DNA of 64,000 nucleotides from Chryseobacterium sp. JUb7. GTDB lineage: Bacteria; Bacteroidota; Bacteroidia; Flavobacteriales; Weeksellaceae. Below the pieces are notes generated by a model. It searched no databases, had not been told where the DNA came from, and saw nothing but the letters and a program-made list of their open reading frames with translations. The stretch lies in the NCBI RefSeq assembly GCF_024806495.1, contig NZ_JANUFF010000009.1, positions 1 through 64,000 on the forward strand, written 5' to 3'. The translations under genes and the position numbers were made by a program. Positions 45,228-53,879 of the stretch are shown piece by piece. Within the stretch, counting starts at the first letter, position 1; each line of letters begins with the position of its first letter.

Positions 45228-46178
45228 ATGAACGAGCACTATCTTAAAAAACTTGACCGTGTAACCGCTATTCTCACACAGCTCCAGTCTAAACCATTGG
45301 TAAGAGCACAGGATCTGGCTGCAAAATTTGATGTAAGTGTCAGAACGATTTATCGTGATGTCAAAACATTGGAAAATGCCGGAATTCCCATTATCGGGGA
45401 AGCGGGAAGTGGATATTCTCTGATGGATGGCTATAAACTTCCGCCCGTGATGTTCACGAAAGAAGAAGTGTTAAGTTTTATCACCGCCGAAAAACTGATG
45501 CAGAAATTTCTACATCAAAGTTTAGGAAATCACTATCAGTCGGCGATGGAAAAAGTACGTTCTGTACTGAAATATTCTGACAGAAATTTGATTCAGAATA
45601 TTGAAAAGCAGATCGATGTCTACAATTATCATCCAAAAACAGAAGATAATATTCAAAATATTATTCCGATTATTCTGGAAAGTATTGCAGAAAAGAAGCA
45701 AATAACTTTAGAATATACAACCGTAGATTCCAAGGTTTCTATGCGAACGATTGAAGTGGTAGGCGTTTTTTTTGAGTTCAACTATTGGTATATCATGGCT
45801 TTTTGTACGTTACGGAATGATTTCAGACAATTTAGGGTAGACCGTATTCTTCAGATTTTTAAAACTCAGAATCCTTTCCTGCAGGAATATGGTCAAATAA
45901 ATGATTACAGACAGAATCCCAATGGAAATAAAACAAAAGTTCGACTTTTAGTAGAGAAAAAAATTATCGGACATCTCATTAATTCAAAAAAATATTATGG
46001 TTTAATTGAAGAGGTTGAACGAGAAAACGGGGTCGAATTAATTTTTGAAACCGATTGGATAAAAGAAGGATTTCCCCGTTGGTTAATTACCTTTGCAGAT
46101 TATGCAGAAGTTTTGGAACCGGAATCCTTGAAAGTAAGTCTTAAAGAACTGGTCTCTAAAATTTCAAAGAAAGTATAA
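45228..46178 (+). CDS. HTH/WYL-domain transcriptional regulator (YafY/DeoR type)
   Basis: 316 residues. The N-terminal winged helix has RVTAILTQLQSKPLVRAQDLAAKF and VSVRTIYRDVKTLENAGIPI. A WYL domain (about 145-225) contains FFEFNYWYIMAFCTLRNDFRQFRVDRI, and a C-terminal WCX-like extension follows. WYL proteins sense ligands, often linked to DNA damage or defence. Expression is set up behind the two heptad arrays, so it may vary between cells. The target genes are unknown. Confidence 0.9.
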   Translation: MNEHYLKKLDRVTAILTQLQSKPLVRAQDLAAKFDVSVRTIYRDVKTLENAGIPIIGEAGSGYSLMDGYKLPPVMFTKEEVLSFITAEKLMQKFLHQSLGNHYQSAMEKVRSVLKYSDRNLIQNIEKQIDVYNYHPKTEDNIQNIIPIILESIAEKKQITLEYTTVDSKVSMRTIEVVGVFFEFNYWYIMAFCTLRNDFRQFRVDRILQIFKTQNPFLQEYGQINDYRQNPNGNKTKVRLLVEKKIIGHLINSKKYYGLIEEVERENGVELIFETDWIKEGFPRWLITFADYAEVLEPESLKVSLKELVSKISKKV

Positions 46179-46209
46179 GAAAGAGATTAACCATTTTTAC
46201 TCGAAACCC

Positions 46210-47310
46210 ATGAAGTTTTTATTTTTACGATGTTTTTTATTAGGTGCAATCGTTTATTCGACTGTGATTTCAGCCTGTTCGGCATTTTTACTGAAAGGAA
46301 AAGACCATTGTGTAGTAGGTTTTAATGAAAACTGGAAAACAATGCCCGGGATGATTGTGGTAAACAAACGTGATGTTCAGAAAAGAAATATCAGTTGGGA
46401 AAATTTGAGTACAGACAACTCTCAATATTCAAAAGAATGGATTTCTAAGTACGGTTCTGTGACTTTTAACCTTCTCGGATACGACTTTCCATGCTACGGA
46501 GTCAATGAAAAAGGACTCTTTCTGGTTGAGCTTTATTTGGAAGAAACTTCAAAAGTTGTCAACCCTTCTCAAGCCAATATGTTTTGGGCACAGTGGATTC
46601 AATACCAACTGGATAATTATAAATCGGTTCAGGAAGTAGTAGATCATCTTAATAAAGGTCCGAATATCGACTGGTGGCCAAATGCAGCCGGAAGTCACTT
46701 TTTTTTAAGTGATGCAAAAGGTAATACAGCGACAATTGCTCTGTTGGATGGGAAATATAAAGTATTGACGGATAAAGATATGCCAATGCCTCTTTTATGC
46801 AATAATCAATATAATAAGGATCTTGAAGCAGTTAAGAAATTCGATTTTTTAGGGGGAAATGAAAAATTTGATTTTAGCCAGCAGGGAAAATGGGAAGACC
46901 GCTACAACAGGGCTTATTTTATGCTGAAAAATTATCAATACGATAAAAAACCTGTAGATTATGCCTGGAATATTTTAAACTCAATTCATGCAGGAGAATG
47001 GCAAACCGTAATAGATTTGAAAAATATGAATCTTTCTTTTCGTTCAGATTTGAAAAAGGAAGTGAAAACAATTGATCTTAAAAAATTAGACTTTTCTAAA
47101 AATACATCTGTGAAATTTTTAGATATTCATACTGAAAGTTTAGGACTGGTAAACCGTAATTTTGAAATTCTTACTTTGAATAAAAATAATGAATATGTTG
47201 AAAAGGGTTTTCCAATCGGTTATGATAATAAGGTATTTGGAACTTCAGAAACATTTGTAAAGCTCAAAGCCAATATCATTAAGTTTTTTAAAAATATACT
47301 CCCGAATTAA
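46210..47310 (+). CDS. Linear amide C-N hydrolase (choloylglycine hydrolase/penicillin V acylase family)
   Basis: 366 residues. A signal peptide (residues 1 to about 22) ends at SACSAFLLKG, leaving Cys as the new N-terminus, the nucleophile expected for an Ntn hydrolase. VVGFNENWKTMPG, NLLGYDFPCYGVNEKGLFL and NAAGSHFFLSDAKGN match the family core. It should cleave amide bonds of acylated compounds outside the cytoplasm, such as acyl-homoserine lactones, bile salts or penicillin V; which one is not visible. It lies 31 bp after the WYL regulator and is probably cotranscribed. Confidence 0.85.
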   Translation: MKFLFLRCFLLGAIVYSTVISACSAFLLKGKDHCVVGFNENWKTMPGMIVVNKRDVQKRNISWENLSTDNSQYSKEWISKYGSVTFNLLGYDFPCYGVNEKGLFLVELYLEETSKVVNPSQANMFWAQWIQYQLDNYKSVQEVVDHLNKGPNIDWWPNAAGSHFFLSDAKGNTATIALLDGKYKVLTDKDMPMPLLCNNQYNKDLEAVKKFDFLGGNEKFDFSQQGKWEDRYNRAYFMLKNYQYDKKPVDYAWNILNSIHAGEWQTVIDLKNMNLSFRSDLKKEVKTIDLKKLDFSKNTSVKFLDIHTESLGLVNRNFEILTLNKNNEYVEKGFPIGYDNKVFGTSETFVKLKANIIKFFKNILPN

Positions 47311-47320
47311 ATAATAAACG

Positions 47321-47350
47321 AAAAGCTTTCAGAATTTCTGAAAGCTTTTT
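47321..47350 (+). terminator. Terminator after the Ntn hydrolase gene
   Basis: AAAAGCTTTCAGA / TCTGAAAGCTTTT, 13-bp perfect stem, 3-base loop and a T-run. It begins 10 bp after the stop. Confidence 0.9.
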
Positions 47351-47423
47351 TGTTTGGAAATGATAGATTTGACAGTATTATTTTCTATAAGCAATTTTAG
47401 TCTCCATAAAGGCATTAAGGAAC

Positions 47424-47915
47424 CTAAAATCTCTCCCAAAAAAAAGGCGGTTCAATACCTAAAGCACGTAAATAAACGTATCCCTGGCCACGGTGGTGAA
47501 TTTCATTATCAACGAAATATAAAATATTCTGATAAACCGGAAATTCATACTGACCAAACAGATTGAATGTTTCCTGTAAACGCTCTTCAGAAATCTGATG
47601 AAAATAATTGCTAATGACCTCCGTTTCTTCATCCCATCTTTTCAAAATATCTTCCTTCGTTTTTGGACTGAAACCTTCTTCATTATAAGCTTCCATATTT
47701 TTATCAACGATTCCTTTCAAAGCCGGTCCTCCGATGCTGATGAGCTCTACTGCCAATTTTGCAAAAGGTCTCATTCCGCCTATCGAAAATTCGAATAAGT
47801 CTTTTTCAGGAAACGCTTCGATTACTCTTCTGGTCAGATTTCTGTGTCCCTGCCAATGTTCTAATAATTGTTCGGAAGTCATAAATTGTTTTGTGATGGT
47901 TGCTGTAGTTGACAT
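47424..47915 (-). CDS. DinB-like four-helix protein
   Basis: 163 residues, mostly helical. Candidate metal ligands are His residues in EHWQGHRNLTRRVIEAF (near 19-25) and in VDNEIHHRGQGYVYLRALG (near 137-141), the spacing of the DinB/YfiT superfamily. Members include thiol-transferases and stress proteins; the specific role is unknown. A minus-strand -7 box TACCTTTG lies at 47947-47954, 31 bp before the ATG. Confidence 0.85.
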   Translation of the reverse strand: MSTTATITKQFMTSEQLLEHWQGHRNLTRRVIEAFPEKDLFEFSIGGMRPFAKLAVELISIGGPALKGIVDKNMEAYNEEGFSPKTKEDILKRWDEETEVISNYFHQISEERLQETFNLFGQYEFPVYQNILYFVDNEIHHRGQGYVYLRALGIEPPFFWERF

Positions 47916-48234
47916 AATTTATTTGTTTTAAGTGTTATTGTTGATACAAAGGTAAAGGAGAATTATGACAACAGTTTGTCAGTAGGATTTTAGTCCGGAA
48001 AAATATTTTTTATGTATTAAAATAATATTGCAGTTTTTTCCGTTAGATCATTATACTTAAGACAATGTTAGGTAGATAAATAATTTGAGAATGGTCGGTC
48101 ATTTTGATCGATCATTTTTGTTGAAGCGAATGAATAAAAATGAATTTATTGAGAAATTGCTTGTTCTTTTCAATTTCCTGAAAATTTTCCTGAATAGTAT
48201 TTTTTTGAGTTATTCTAAGAGTGACAGATCGTAT
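47916..48234. other. Non-coding region with an orphan + strand hairpin
   Basis: It contains the DinB gene promoter (-7 box at 47947-47954, minus strand) and otherwise no ORF. At 48090-48116 AATGGTCGGTC pairs with GATCGATCATT (11 pairs, two G-U on the + strand), followed by a T-run, like an intrinsic terminator. There is no annotated + strand gene upstream of it within 700 bp. Confidence 0.45.
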
Positions 48235-48447
48235 TTAAAATAAGTTCTTAAAAAAGTGTAAGCCCGTTTCAACAATACTTTGTGCCGCATTTTCATTGGC
48301 CACCCTGTTTAGTTTTTGAATCCCTTCTCTCTTTTCACCCGTTTTTTTGCTCTTCACTTTATTCATGGCTTTAAGCAAGCCGGAAAGACTGAAAAGCATT
48401 AGGGTAAGGAAAGTAATAATAAATAATATCAACTCTACGGAACTCAT
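48235..48447 (-). CDS. Small single-pass membrane protein of unknown function
   Basis: 70 residues from the ATG at 48447. A longer frame from 48474 is open, but a minus-strand -7 box TATATTTG occupies 48472-48479, so the longer start would not be transcribed. The N-terminus is a membrane helix (LILFIITFLTLMLFSLSGLL), followed by a basic segment (KVKSKKTGEKREG) and an amphipathic C-terminus. Not recognised as a known family. The promoter match supports a real gene. Confidence 0.55.
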   Translation of the reverse strand: MSSVELILFIITFLTLMLFSLSGLLKAMNKVKSKKTGEKREGIQKLNRVANENAAQSIVETGLHFFKNLF

Positions 48448-48579
48448 ACTGAAAATTGACAGATTGGGATACAAATATAAAATATTTTAAATCTAAATCT
48501 GGGGCTATGCGAAATCCTGTCTGTAACCAAGATCAATAAAATACTTGTCAGCCTTCCTGGAAAAAAGTATTTTAGTACT

Positions 48580-49149
48580 ATGAAAATTTATACAAAAACA
48601 GGCGATAAAGGTCAGACTGCTTTGTATGGCGGAACAAGAGTTTCAAAAGCAAGTGCGAGAGTTGACAGCTACGGAAATATAGACGAATTAAACTCATTTA
48701 TAGGAATTTCGAAAAGTCATATTGAGGATGAAGAAGTCTTGAAACAATTAAAAAAAATACAGTTTGATTTATTCACGGTGGGTTCGGAAGCGGCTACTCC
48801 CGTTGATAAGCTGATGCTGGCCAATGGAAAATCACGTCTGCCATTAATTATTTCAGATACGGAAATCGAAGAATTGGAGAACTGGATGGATGCTTTTGAA
48901 GATAAACTGGAGCCTCTTCAGTATTTTATTCTTCCCGGAGGCGGAAAGCCTGCTACATTTTTACATGCGGCACGAACAATCTGCAGGAGAGCAGAACGTT
49001 CTTTAGTGTTCTTAAACGAATCAGAAGAGGTTCGACCGGAACTGATCAAATATTTAAACAGACTTTCAGATTATCTTTTCGTTTTGGCGAGATATATTTC
49101 AAAAATCAACAACGAACCGGAAGAATACTGGAATCCGAATGAAAGATAA
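48580..49149 (+). CDS. Corrinoid adenosyltransferase, PduO type
   Basis: 189 residues. The N-terminal KIYTKTGDKGQTALYGGTRVSK is the ATP-binding signature of PduO/MMAB, and RTICRRAERSLVFL and LNRLSDYLFVLARY complete the family pattern. It adenosylates cob(I)alamin to make coenzyme B12. No other cobalamin gene is nearby. Its end is one base before the next ATG. Confidence 0.93.
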   Translation: MKIYTKTGDKGQTALYGGTRVSKASARVDSYGNIDELNSFIGISKSHIEDEEVLKQLKKIQFDLFTVGSEAATPVDKLMLANGKSRLPLIISDTEIEELENWMDAFEDKLEPLQYFILPGGGKPATFLHAARTICRRAERSLVFLNESEEVRPELIKYLNRLSDYLFVLARYISKINNEPEEYWNPNER

Positions 49150-49150
49150 T

Positions 49151-49741
49151 ATGAAAAAAATATTTTTATTATTACTGTTTTCTTCAAGTCTTGTTTTTTC
49201 ACAGAATTTTCTTGATGATGGAAATAATCTTATCTCTGAAAAGAAGTTTTCTGAAGCGGAAAGTGTTTTTCGAAAAGGCTTAAAACAAGAGCCTGAGAAT
49301 TTAATTTTTAAGTCACAGCTGGCTTTAGCTCTAATAAATCAAAATAAAAATAATCAGGCGGAAAAAATTATTACTGAAATATTAAAAAAAGATCCTTCAT
49401 TTTCGGCTGCTCTTTGGTATGGTGGAATCAATAACTTTTCAAATAATAAACCAGATTTTCATAAAGCAATTGATTATTTTGAAAGGTTTTATCATTTAAT
49501 TGATAAAAATTCTGATCAGTATTTTGCGGTGAATTTTTATATCGGAAATTCATATCGAAATTTGTTGGGGACGGAAGGTTTATCTTATGATGAAGTGAGC
49601 AGAATGTTGGAAGCTTATAAAATATATATTGAAATGCAACCTGATGCTGATGATATAAACGATGCTAGACAATTTATACAAAAAGCAGAGGCGAATAGGC
49701 CTGGGAAAAATGTGAAAAAATGGAAAATTGTAGCGAGATAA
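49151..49741 (+). CDS. Secreted tetratricopeptide-repeat protein
   Basis: 196 residues from the ATG at 49151, chosen because the signal peptide KKIFLLLLFSSSLVFSQ begins there; an ATG at 49139 would overlap the previous gene. TPR-like helices follow: NLISEKKFSEAESVFRKGL, LALALINQNKNNQAEKII and HKAIDYFERFYHLI. Probably a periplasmic protein-protein interaction module. Partner unknown. Confidence 0.75.
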   Translation: MKKIFLLLLFSSSLVFSQNFLDDGNNLISEKKFSEAESVFRKGLKQEPENLIFKSQLALALINQNKNNQAEKIITEILKKDPSFSAALWYGGINNFSNNKPDFHKAIDYFERFYHLIDKNSDQYFAVNFYIGNSYRNLLGTEGLSYDEVSRMLEAYKIYIEMQPDADDINDARQFIQKAEANRPGKNVKKWKIVAR

Positions 49742-49778
49742 AAGAAGATTATTGAAAAAGTAAAAAAGAATAGATAGA

Positions 49779-50408
49779 ATGAAAGATAAGGTATTACTTT
49801 TCATCAACGGAGAACCTCCGAAATCTTTTCCAGATCCTGAGAAATACGGTTTAATTGCCTGCACGGACGGAGCTTTTCATTACCTGAAGAATCTGAATTT
49901 TCCTTTGGGTAAACTTGATTTTATTTCGGGCGATTTTGACTCACATTCGGGCAAGGATGAAAATATTTATGAAGACAAATTTATTTATACTCCTGATCAG
50001 GATAAAACAGATTTTCATAAGGCGCTGGAAATAATTGTAGAAAGAGGTTTCAAAAATGTTGACGTCTTAGGCGGAAGCGGAGGTGAGCAGGATCATTTTT
50101 TAGGGAATCTTACCGTTGCTTTCGGATTTAAAGATCAGTTAAACATCAGGTTTTATGACGAGTTTTCAGAATACTATTTTATTCCGAAAAATATGATTAT
50201 TAACGATGTGAAAAATAAAATGGTTTCGTTATATCCTTTTCCATCTGTTGAAAATATTACGACAAAAGGACTCAACTGGCCTCTTACTCACGGAAGTTTA
50301 AGCATAACATCAAGAATCGGAACCAGAAACTTCGCCGTCGAAGATGAGGTATCTATTGAATATGAAAAAGGGGATTTGCTGGTTTTTATCGGAAGAAATT
50401 ATTTATGA
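49779..50408 (+). CDS. Thiamine pyrophosphokinase
   Basis: 209 residues. LIACTDGAFHYL, DFISGDFDSHSG and YTPDQDKTDFHKALE carry the Asp residues that bind Mg-ATP, and VLGGSGGEQDHFLGNL the thiamine-binding part. The C-terminal domain includes GLNWPLTHGSLSITSR and NFAVEDEVSIEYEKGDLLVFI. It converts thiamine to thiamine diphosphate. A thiamine riboswitch was not recognised in front of it. Confidence 0.92.
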   Translation: MKDKVLLFINGEPPKSFPDPEKYGLIACTDGAFHYLKNLNFPLGKLDFISGDFDSHSGKDENIYEDKFIYTPDQDKTDFHKALEIIVERGFKNVDVLGGSGGEQDHFLGNLTVAFGFKDQLNIRFYDEFSEYYFIPKNMIINDVKNKMVSLYPFPSVENITTKGLNWPLTHGSLSITSRIGTRNFAVEDEVSIEYEKGDLLVFIGRNYL

Positions 50409-50483
50409 CTTTAAACACTCGTTACAATTTAGTAACAATATAAAACTTTGTATAAATCCGTGAAATCTGTGGGAAAGTAAAAA

Positions 50484-51359
50484 ATGAAAAACCCAATTAA
50501 AATATTATTTTTAATCATTTCAATATTCTGCATTTTCTCCTGTAAAACGCAGAGTTTTTCCACACCCGAATACGGGAAAAATGAAACAGGAAAAGAGATT
50601 GCTATCAGGAAAGTCTATAATTTCAGAACGGTTGGAAATATTAAAAATATTGACGGGCGAACTTTGAAAGAAGGAAAGCTTTACAGAAGCGGACATCTTC
50701 ATACACTGAAGGAAAAATCTTTTGGTGAACTTGAAAAATTAGGAATAAAAGAAGTAATAGATCTTAGAAATTCAAAAGAAATTGCCCAAAAACCGGACAA
50801 CCTTCCCGATGGAGTTGTTTATAAAAATTTCTCTGCATTTGAAGATGAAGGAGATCAGCTGGATCAGGCTAAAAAGTTGGTTTTAAAAGGAAAAGTAAAT
50901 GGTTCTGATGCCGATAAAAGAATGCTCGGTTTTTATAAAGATTATGTCACTGAAAACCCTACCATCATTAAGAAAATCATCACTGAAATTTTAGAATCAG
51001 ATCGTCCTGTTTTGTATCACTGTACTGCAGGAAAAGACAGAACAGGAATTACGACCGCATTAATTTTGACGATTTTAAAGTTTGATAAAGAAACCATTTA
51101 CAATGATTATCTATTATCAAATAACTACAGGAAAAAATTAGTTGACAAAAGACTTAAACTTGCGAGCAGCTTACATTTTCTGTATCCCAAAATGGATATT
51201 AAAGTCCTTGAAAAATTAAGCTGGATTGAAACCGATTATTTAGATTCTGCCTTTAACGAAATCAATAATAAATATGGTTCAACGGATATATATATTCAAC
51301 AGGTTTTAGGAATTTCTAAAAATAAAAGGGAAGAATATATTCAAAAGTTTACGTATTGA
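50484..51359 (+). CDS. Tyrosine/serine phosphatase-like lipoprotein
   Basis: 291 residues. The signal with lipobox-like end IISIFCIFSCKTQSF suggests a lipoprotein with Cys near residue 20. The catalytic P-loop is HCTAGKDRTGITTAL (C-x5-R), typical of the Siw14/IphP-type family, with the N-terminal FRTVGNIKNIDGRTLKEGKLYRS segment (shown in two parts: FRTVGNI and LKEGKLYRSG). It should remove phosphate from protein Tyr or inositides in the periplasm. It has no obvious partner here. Confidence 0.85.
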   Translation: MKNPIKILFLIISIFCIFSCKTQSFSTPEYGKNETGKEIAIRKVYNFRTVGNIKNIDGRTLKEGKLYRSGHLHTLKEKSFGELEKLGIKEVIDLRNSKEIAQKPDNLPDGVVYKNFSAFEDEGDQLDQAKKLVLKGKVNGSDADKRMLGFYKDYVTENPTIIKKIITEILESDRPVLYHCTAGKDRTGITTALILTILKFDKETIYNDYLLSNNYRKKLVDKRLKLASSLHFLYPKMDIKVLEKLSWIETDYLDSAFNEINNKYGSTDIYIQQVLGISKNKREEYIQKFTY

Positions 51360-51470
51360 TAATTTAAGCGAAGTTTTTACTGAAAAACACCTGAAAAATT
51401 ATAATAATTTTAACGCTAAAAAACCAAACTTTTTTAGCAATTTTGCATTTCTTAATTCACTTGTTTAGAA

Positions 51471-52865
51471 ATGAAAATAAAATACTCGGAACTTATTGAT
51501 CAGACGTTGTATTTTCCTACAGAGGAATTCAATGTGTCTGAGAACAATTTGTTGTTTCACGACATTCCTTTGATGGATGTTGTTGAAAAATTTGGCACCC
51601 CGCTAAAAATTAGCTACCTGCCAAGAATTTCTCAAAATATCCAGAAAGCCAAGAGCTGGTTTAAGGAAGCCTTTGAGAAAACCGAATATAAGAAGAATTA
51701 TAGATATTGCTACTGTACAAAATCAAGTCATTTTAAATTTGTGCTTGAAGAGGCATTGAAAAATGATATTTCTATAGAAACTTCTTCTGCTTATGACATG
51801 GATATCGTAAAATCTCTTTACGAAAACGGAAAAGTAGATAAAAATATTGAAGTAATCTGTAACGGTTTCAAAACAGATGATTATCTGACGAAAATTTCCG
51901 ATTTAATCAATAATGGGTTTGAAAATATTACCCCGATTCTGGACAACTACCGTGAATTGGATAAATTGACGGAAAGTATCGATACTACTTTCGACATCGG
52001 AATCAGAATTGCATCTGAGGAAGAGCCGAAGTTCGAATTTTATACCTCTAGATTAGGAATCGGATACAAAGATATTATTCCTTATTACAGCCAAAAAATC
52101 GCTGAGCACCCGAATGCAAGATTGAAAATGCTTCACTTTTTCATTAATACCGGGATCAAAGACACGGCTTATTACTGGAACGAATTGTACAAATGTCTTC
52201 GTGTATATGCACGTTTGAAGAAAATTGCTCCGGAAGTGAATTCTTTGAACATCGGAGGTGGTTTCCCTATCAAAACATCTTTGCAGTTTGATTACGATTA
52301 TCAGTATATGGTTGAGGAAATTGTTTCTCAAATCAAGAAATTCTGTGAAGAAGAAGGGGTAGAAGAACCAAATATTTATACTGAGTTCGGAAGCTTTACA
52401 GTAGGTGAAAGTGGAGCGAATATCTATAAAATCATTTCTCAAAAACGTCAGAATGACAGAGAAAAGTGGAATATGATTGATTCTTCTTTCATGACGACTC
52501 TTCCTGATACATGGGCAATTTCAAGACACTTTATTATGCTTCCGTTAAACCGTTGGGATGATACTTATGAAAGAGTTTTCTTAGGTGGACTGACTTGTGA
52601 TTCGGACGATTATTACAACTCAGAGCAGCATACAAATGCTATTTATTTACCGGTCTTCAGTGATACAAAACCTCTGTATATCGGATTTTTCCATACGGGT
52701 GCTTATCAAGAAGCGATCAGCGGATTTGGTGGAATTCATCACTGTCTGATGCCTCAGCCGAGACACGTCCTGATCCAGAAAGATGAAAATGGGGAGCTGC
52801 ATTATGAAGTTTTCCGTGAAAAACAGGAACCTGAAGATGTATTGAAACTTTTGGGTTATAAATAA
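51471..52865 (+). CDS. speA: Biosynthetic arginine decarboxylase (PLP fold III)
   Basis: 464 residues. It has the alanine-racemase-like barrel of fold III PLP decarboxylases: YRYCYCTKSSHFKFVLE (PLP lysine region), NIGGGFPIKTS (phosphate-binding Gly loop), and GGLTCDSDDYY with the C-terminal FFHTGAYQEAISGFGG. The CDSDD motif is the substrate-contacting acidic pair of this superfamily. Agmatinase at 53880 supports arginine as substrate: arginine to agmatine to putrescine. It is shorter than E. coli SpeA (about 650), as is usual in flavobacteria. Confidence 0.88.
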   Translation: MKIKYSELIDQTLYFPTEEFNVSENNLLFHDIPLMDVVEKFGTPLKISYLPRISQNIQKAKSWFKEAFEKTEYKKNYRYCYCTKSSHFKFVLEEALKNDISIETSSAYDMDIVKSLYENGKVDKNIEVICNGFKTDDYLTKISDLINNGFENITPILDNYRELDKLTESIDTTFDIGIRIASEEEPKFEFYTSRLGIGYKDIIPYYSQKIAEHPNARLKMLHFFINTGIKDTAYYWNELYKCLRVYARLKKIAPEVNSLNIGGGFPIKTSLQFDYDYQYMVEEIVSQIKKFCEEEGVEEPNIYTEFGSFTVGESGANIYKIISQKRQNDREKWNMIDSSFMTTLPDTWAISRHFIMLPLNRWDDTYERVFLGGLTCDSDDYYNSEQHTNAIYLPVFSDTKPLYIGFFHTGAYQEAISGFGGIHHCLMPQPRHVLIQKDENGELHYEVFREKQEPEDVLKLLGYK

Positions 52866-52867
52866 AT

Positions 52868-52940
52868 ATCTGTCATTGCGGGGAGCGAAAGCAACGAAGC
52901 AATCTCATCAATAAAAAAAGGCTTTTAGCCAAAAAACTTA
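52868..52940. repeat. Dispersed intergenic repeat after speA
   Basis: GTCATTGCGGGGAGCG and CGAAGCAATCTC belong to a dispersed motif common to many bacterial genomes (CATTGCG...CGAAGCAATC). A small hairpin GGCTTTTAGCC follows at 52920-52930. Confidence 0.5.
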
Positions 52941-52946
52941 TAAAAC

Positions 52947-52974
52947 AAAGCTCTCAATTTTGAGAGCTTTTTCT
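52947..52974. terminator. Shared terminator between speA and the HAD hydrolase gene
   Basis: AAAGCTCTCA / TGAGAGCTTT, 10-bp stem with an ATTT loop and T-runs, ending 2 bp before the minus-strand stop at 52976. Confidence 0.85.
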
Positions 52975-52975
52975 A

Positions 52976-53635
52976 TTAAAAATATTTTGAAACTTTATCC
53001 AATTCAAGTTCTGCATAATCTGAAACCACTGTGTCGGCTAATGTATAATCCTGATTTTTAGAGTGTGGACTTCTATACGCCGCACAAAAAATATTGGCTC
53101 GGTGTGCAGCTAAAATTCCATTTGTAGAATCTTCGATGACTATGCAGTTTTCAACAGGTTCACCAGCCATTTCAGCGGCTAATAAGAATACTTCAGGATG
53201 AGGTTTTGATTCTTTTAAATCAGCACCGCTTATTTTCCCACTGAAATATTTTTCCAGTTCGAATTTTTCAAAAACCATATTAATAGTGGTCATTGTTGCT
53301 GAAGAAGCCAGAATTAAAACAATCCCATTTTCATGATAATGTTGAATCAGTTCTCTTACTCCCGGAATTAAATCAAATTCTTCATCATTGTAAAAATAAT
53401 CTTTAAAATGAGCTCTTTTGATGGTCGCAATATCTTCGTAAGTCTGGGTCAGATTAAATTGATTAATTAAAGTGTCGCAAACCCTTTTGGTAGAAGCACC
53501 TGTAAAAGAAGTATATAAATCTTCGGAAACCACAATTTCCAGTTCATCAAAGGTTTTGAAATAAGCTTTTCTATGTAATGGTTCTGTATCTACAATCACT
53601 CCATCCATATCGAAAAGAACAGCTTTTAAAGGCAT
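52976..53635 (-). CDS. HAD-superfamily hydrolase, beta-phosphoglucomutase-like subgroup
   Basis: 219 residues. Motif I AVLFDMDGVIVDTEPLHRKAY, motif II LILASSAT, motif III KPHPEVFLLAAEM and motif IV IEDSTNGILAAHRA. This subgroup acts as sugar-phosphate phosphatase or phosphomutase. It lies antisense between speA and speB but has no obvious polyamine role. A minus-strand -7 box TACCTTTG is at 53652-53659. Confidence 0.9.
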   Translation of the reverse strand: MPLKAVLFDMDGVIVDTEPLHRKAYFKTFDELEIVVSEDLYTSFTGASTKRVCDTLINQFNLTQTYEDIATIKRAHFKDYFYNDEEFDLIPGVRELIQHYHENGIVLILASSATMTTINMVFEKFELEKYFSGKISGADLKESKPHPEVFLLAAEMAGEPVENCIVIEDSTNGILAAHRANIFCAAYRSPHSKNQDYTLADTVVSDYAELELDKVSKYF

Positions 53636-53667
53636 AAAATTTTGTTTTTAACAAAGGTAATGATTTT

Positions 53668-53836
53668 GGCGGGAAGCGGGAAGTTGGAGGATGGAGGTTT
53701 AAAATTGTGATGTATAATTTTGGCTGTAAGCAAAGTCTTGAAGTTGCAAGCCAGGTGATGGAAGTCTAAATTATTACGTTTAATTTTTCGTCATTTTGTA
53801 AAAACTTCCAGCCTCCATCCTCTAGCTTCCAACCAC
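53668..53836. repeat. Heptad-paced inverted repeat upstream of speB
   Basis: From 53668 the 7-bp units GGCGGGA, AGCGGGA, AGTTGGA, GGATGGA and GGTTTAA follow one another. A middle block (53740-53767) has GAAGTTG, CAAGCCA, GGTGATG and GAAGTCT. The right block (53804-53831) has ACTTCCA, GCCTCCA, TCCTCTA and GCTTCCA, the complement of the left consensus. The ends can pair to form a long hairpin. It fills the divergent gap between the HAD and speB genes. Confidence 0.75.
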
Positions 53837-53843
53837 TTTTCCG

Positions 53844-53851
53844 TATCTTTG
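53844..53851 (+). promoter_or_regulatory. -7 box of speB
   Basis: TATCTTTG followed by CC, 28 bp before the ATG at 53880. Its -33 position falls inside the right arm of the heptad element. Confidence 0.6.
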
Positions 53852-53879
53852 CCGAAATCATTTAATTTTTAAATAAGAC

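Noticed and set aside
49650..49778. Thiamine riboswitch before the thiamine pyrophosphokinase gene
   Set aside because: The gap is only 37 bp and the conserved THI-box core is absent.
52866..52905. CRISPR-like or mobile element after speA
   Set aside because: A single copy of a common dispersed motif, with no repeat-spacer order and no cas gene or transposase in the window.
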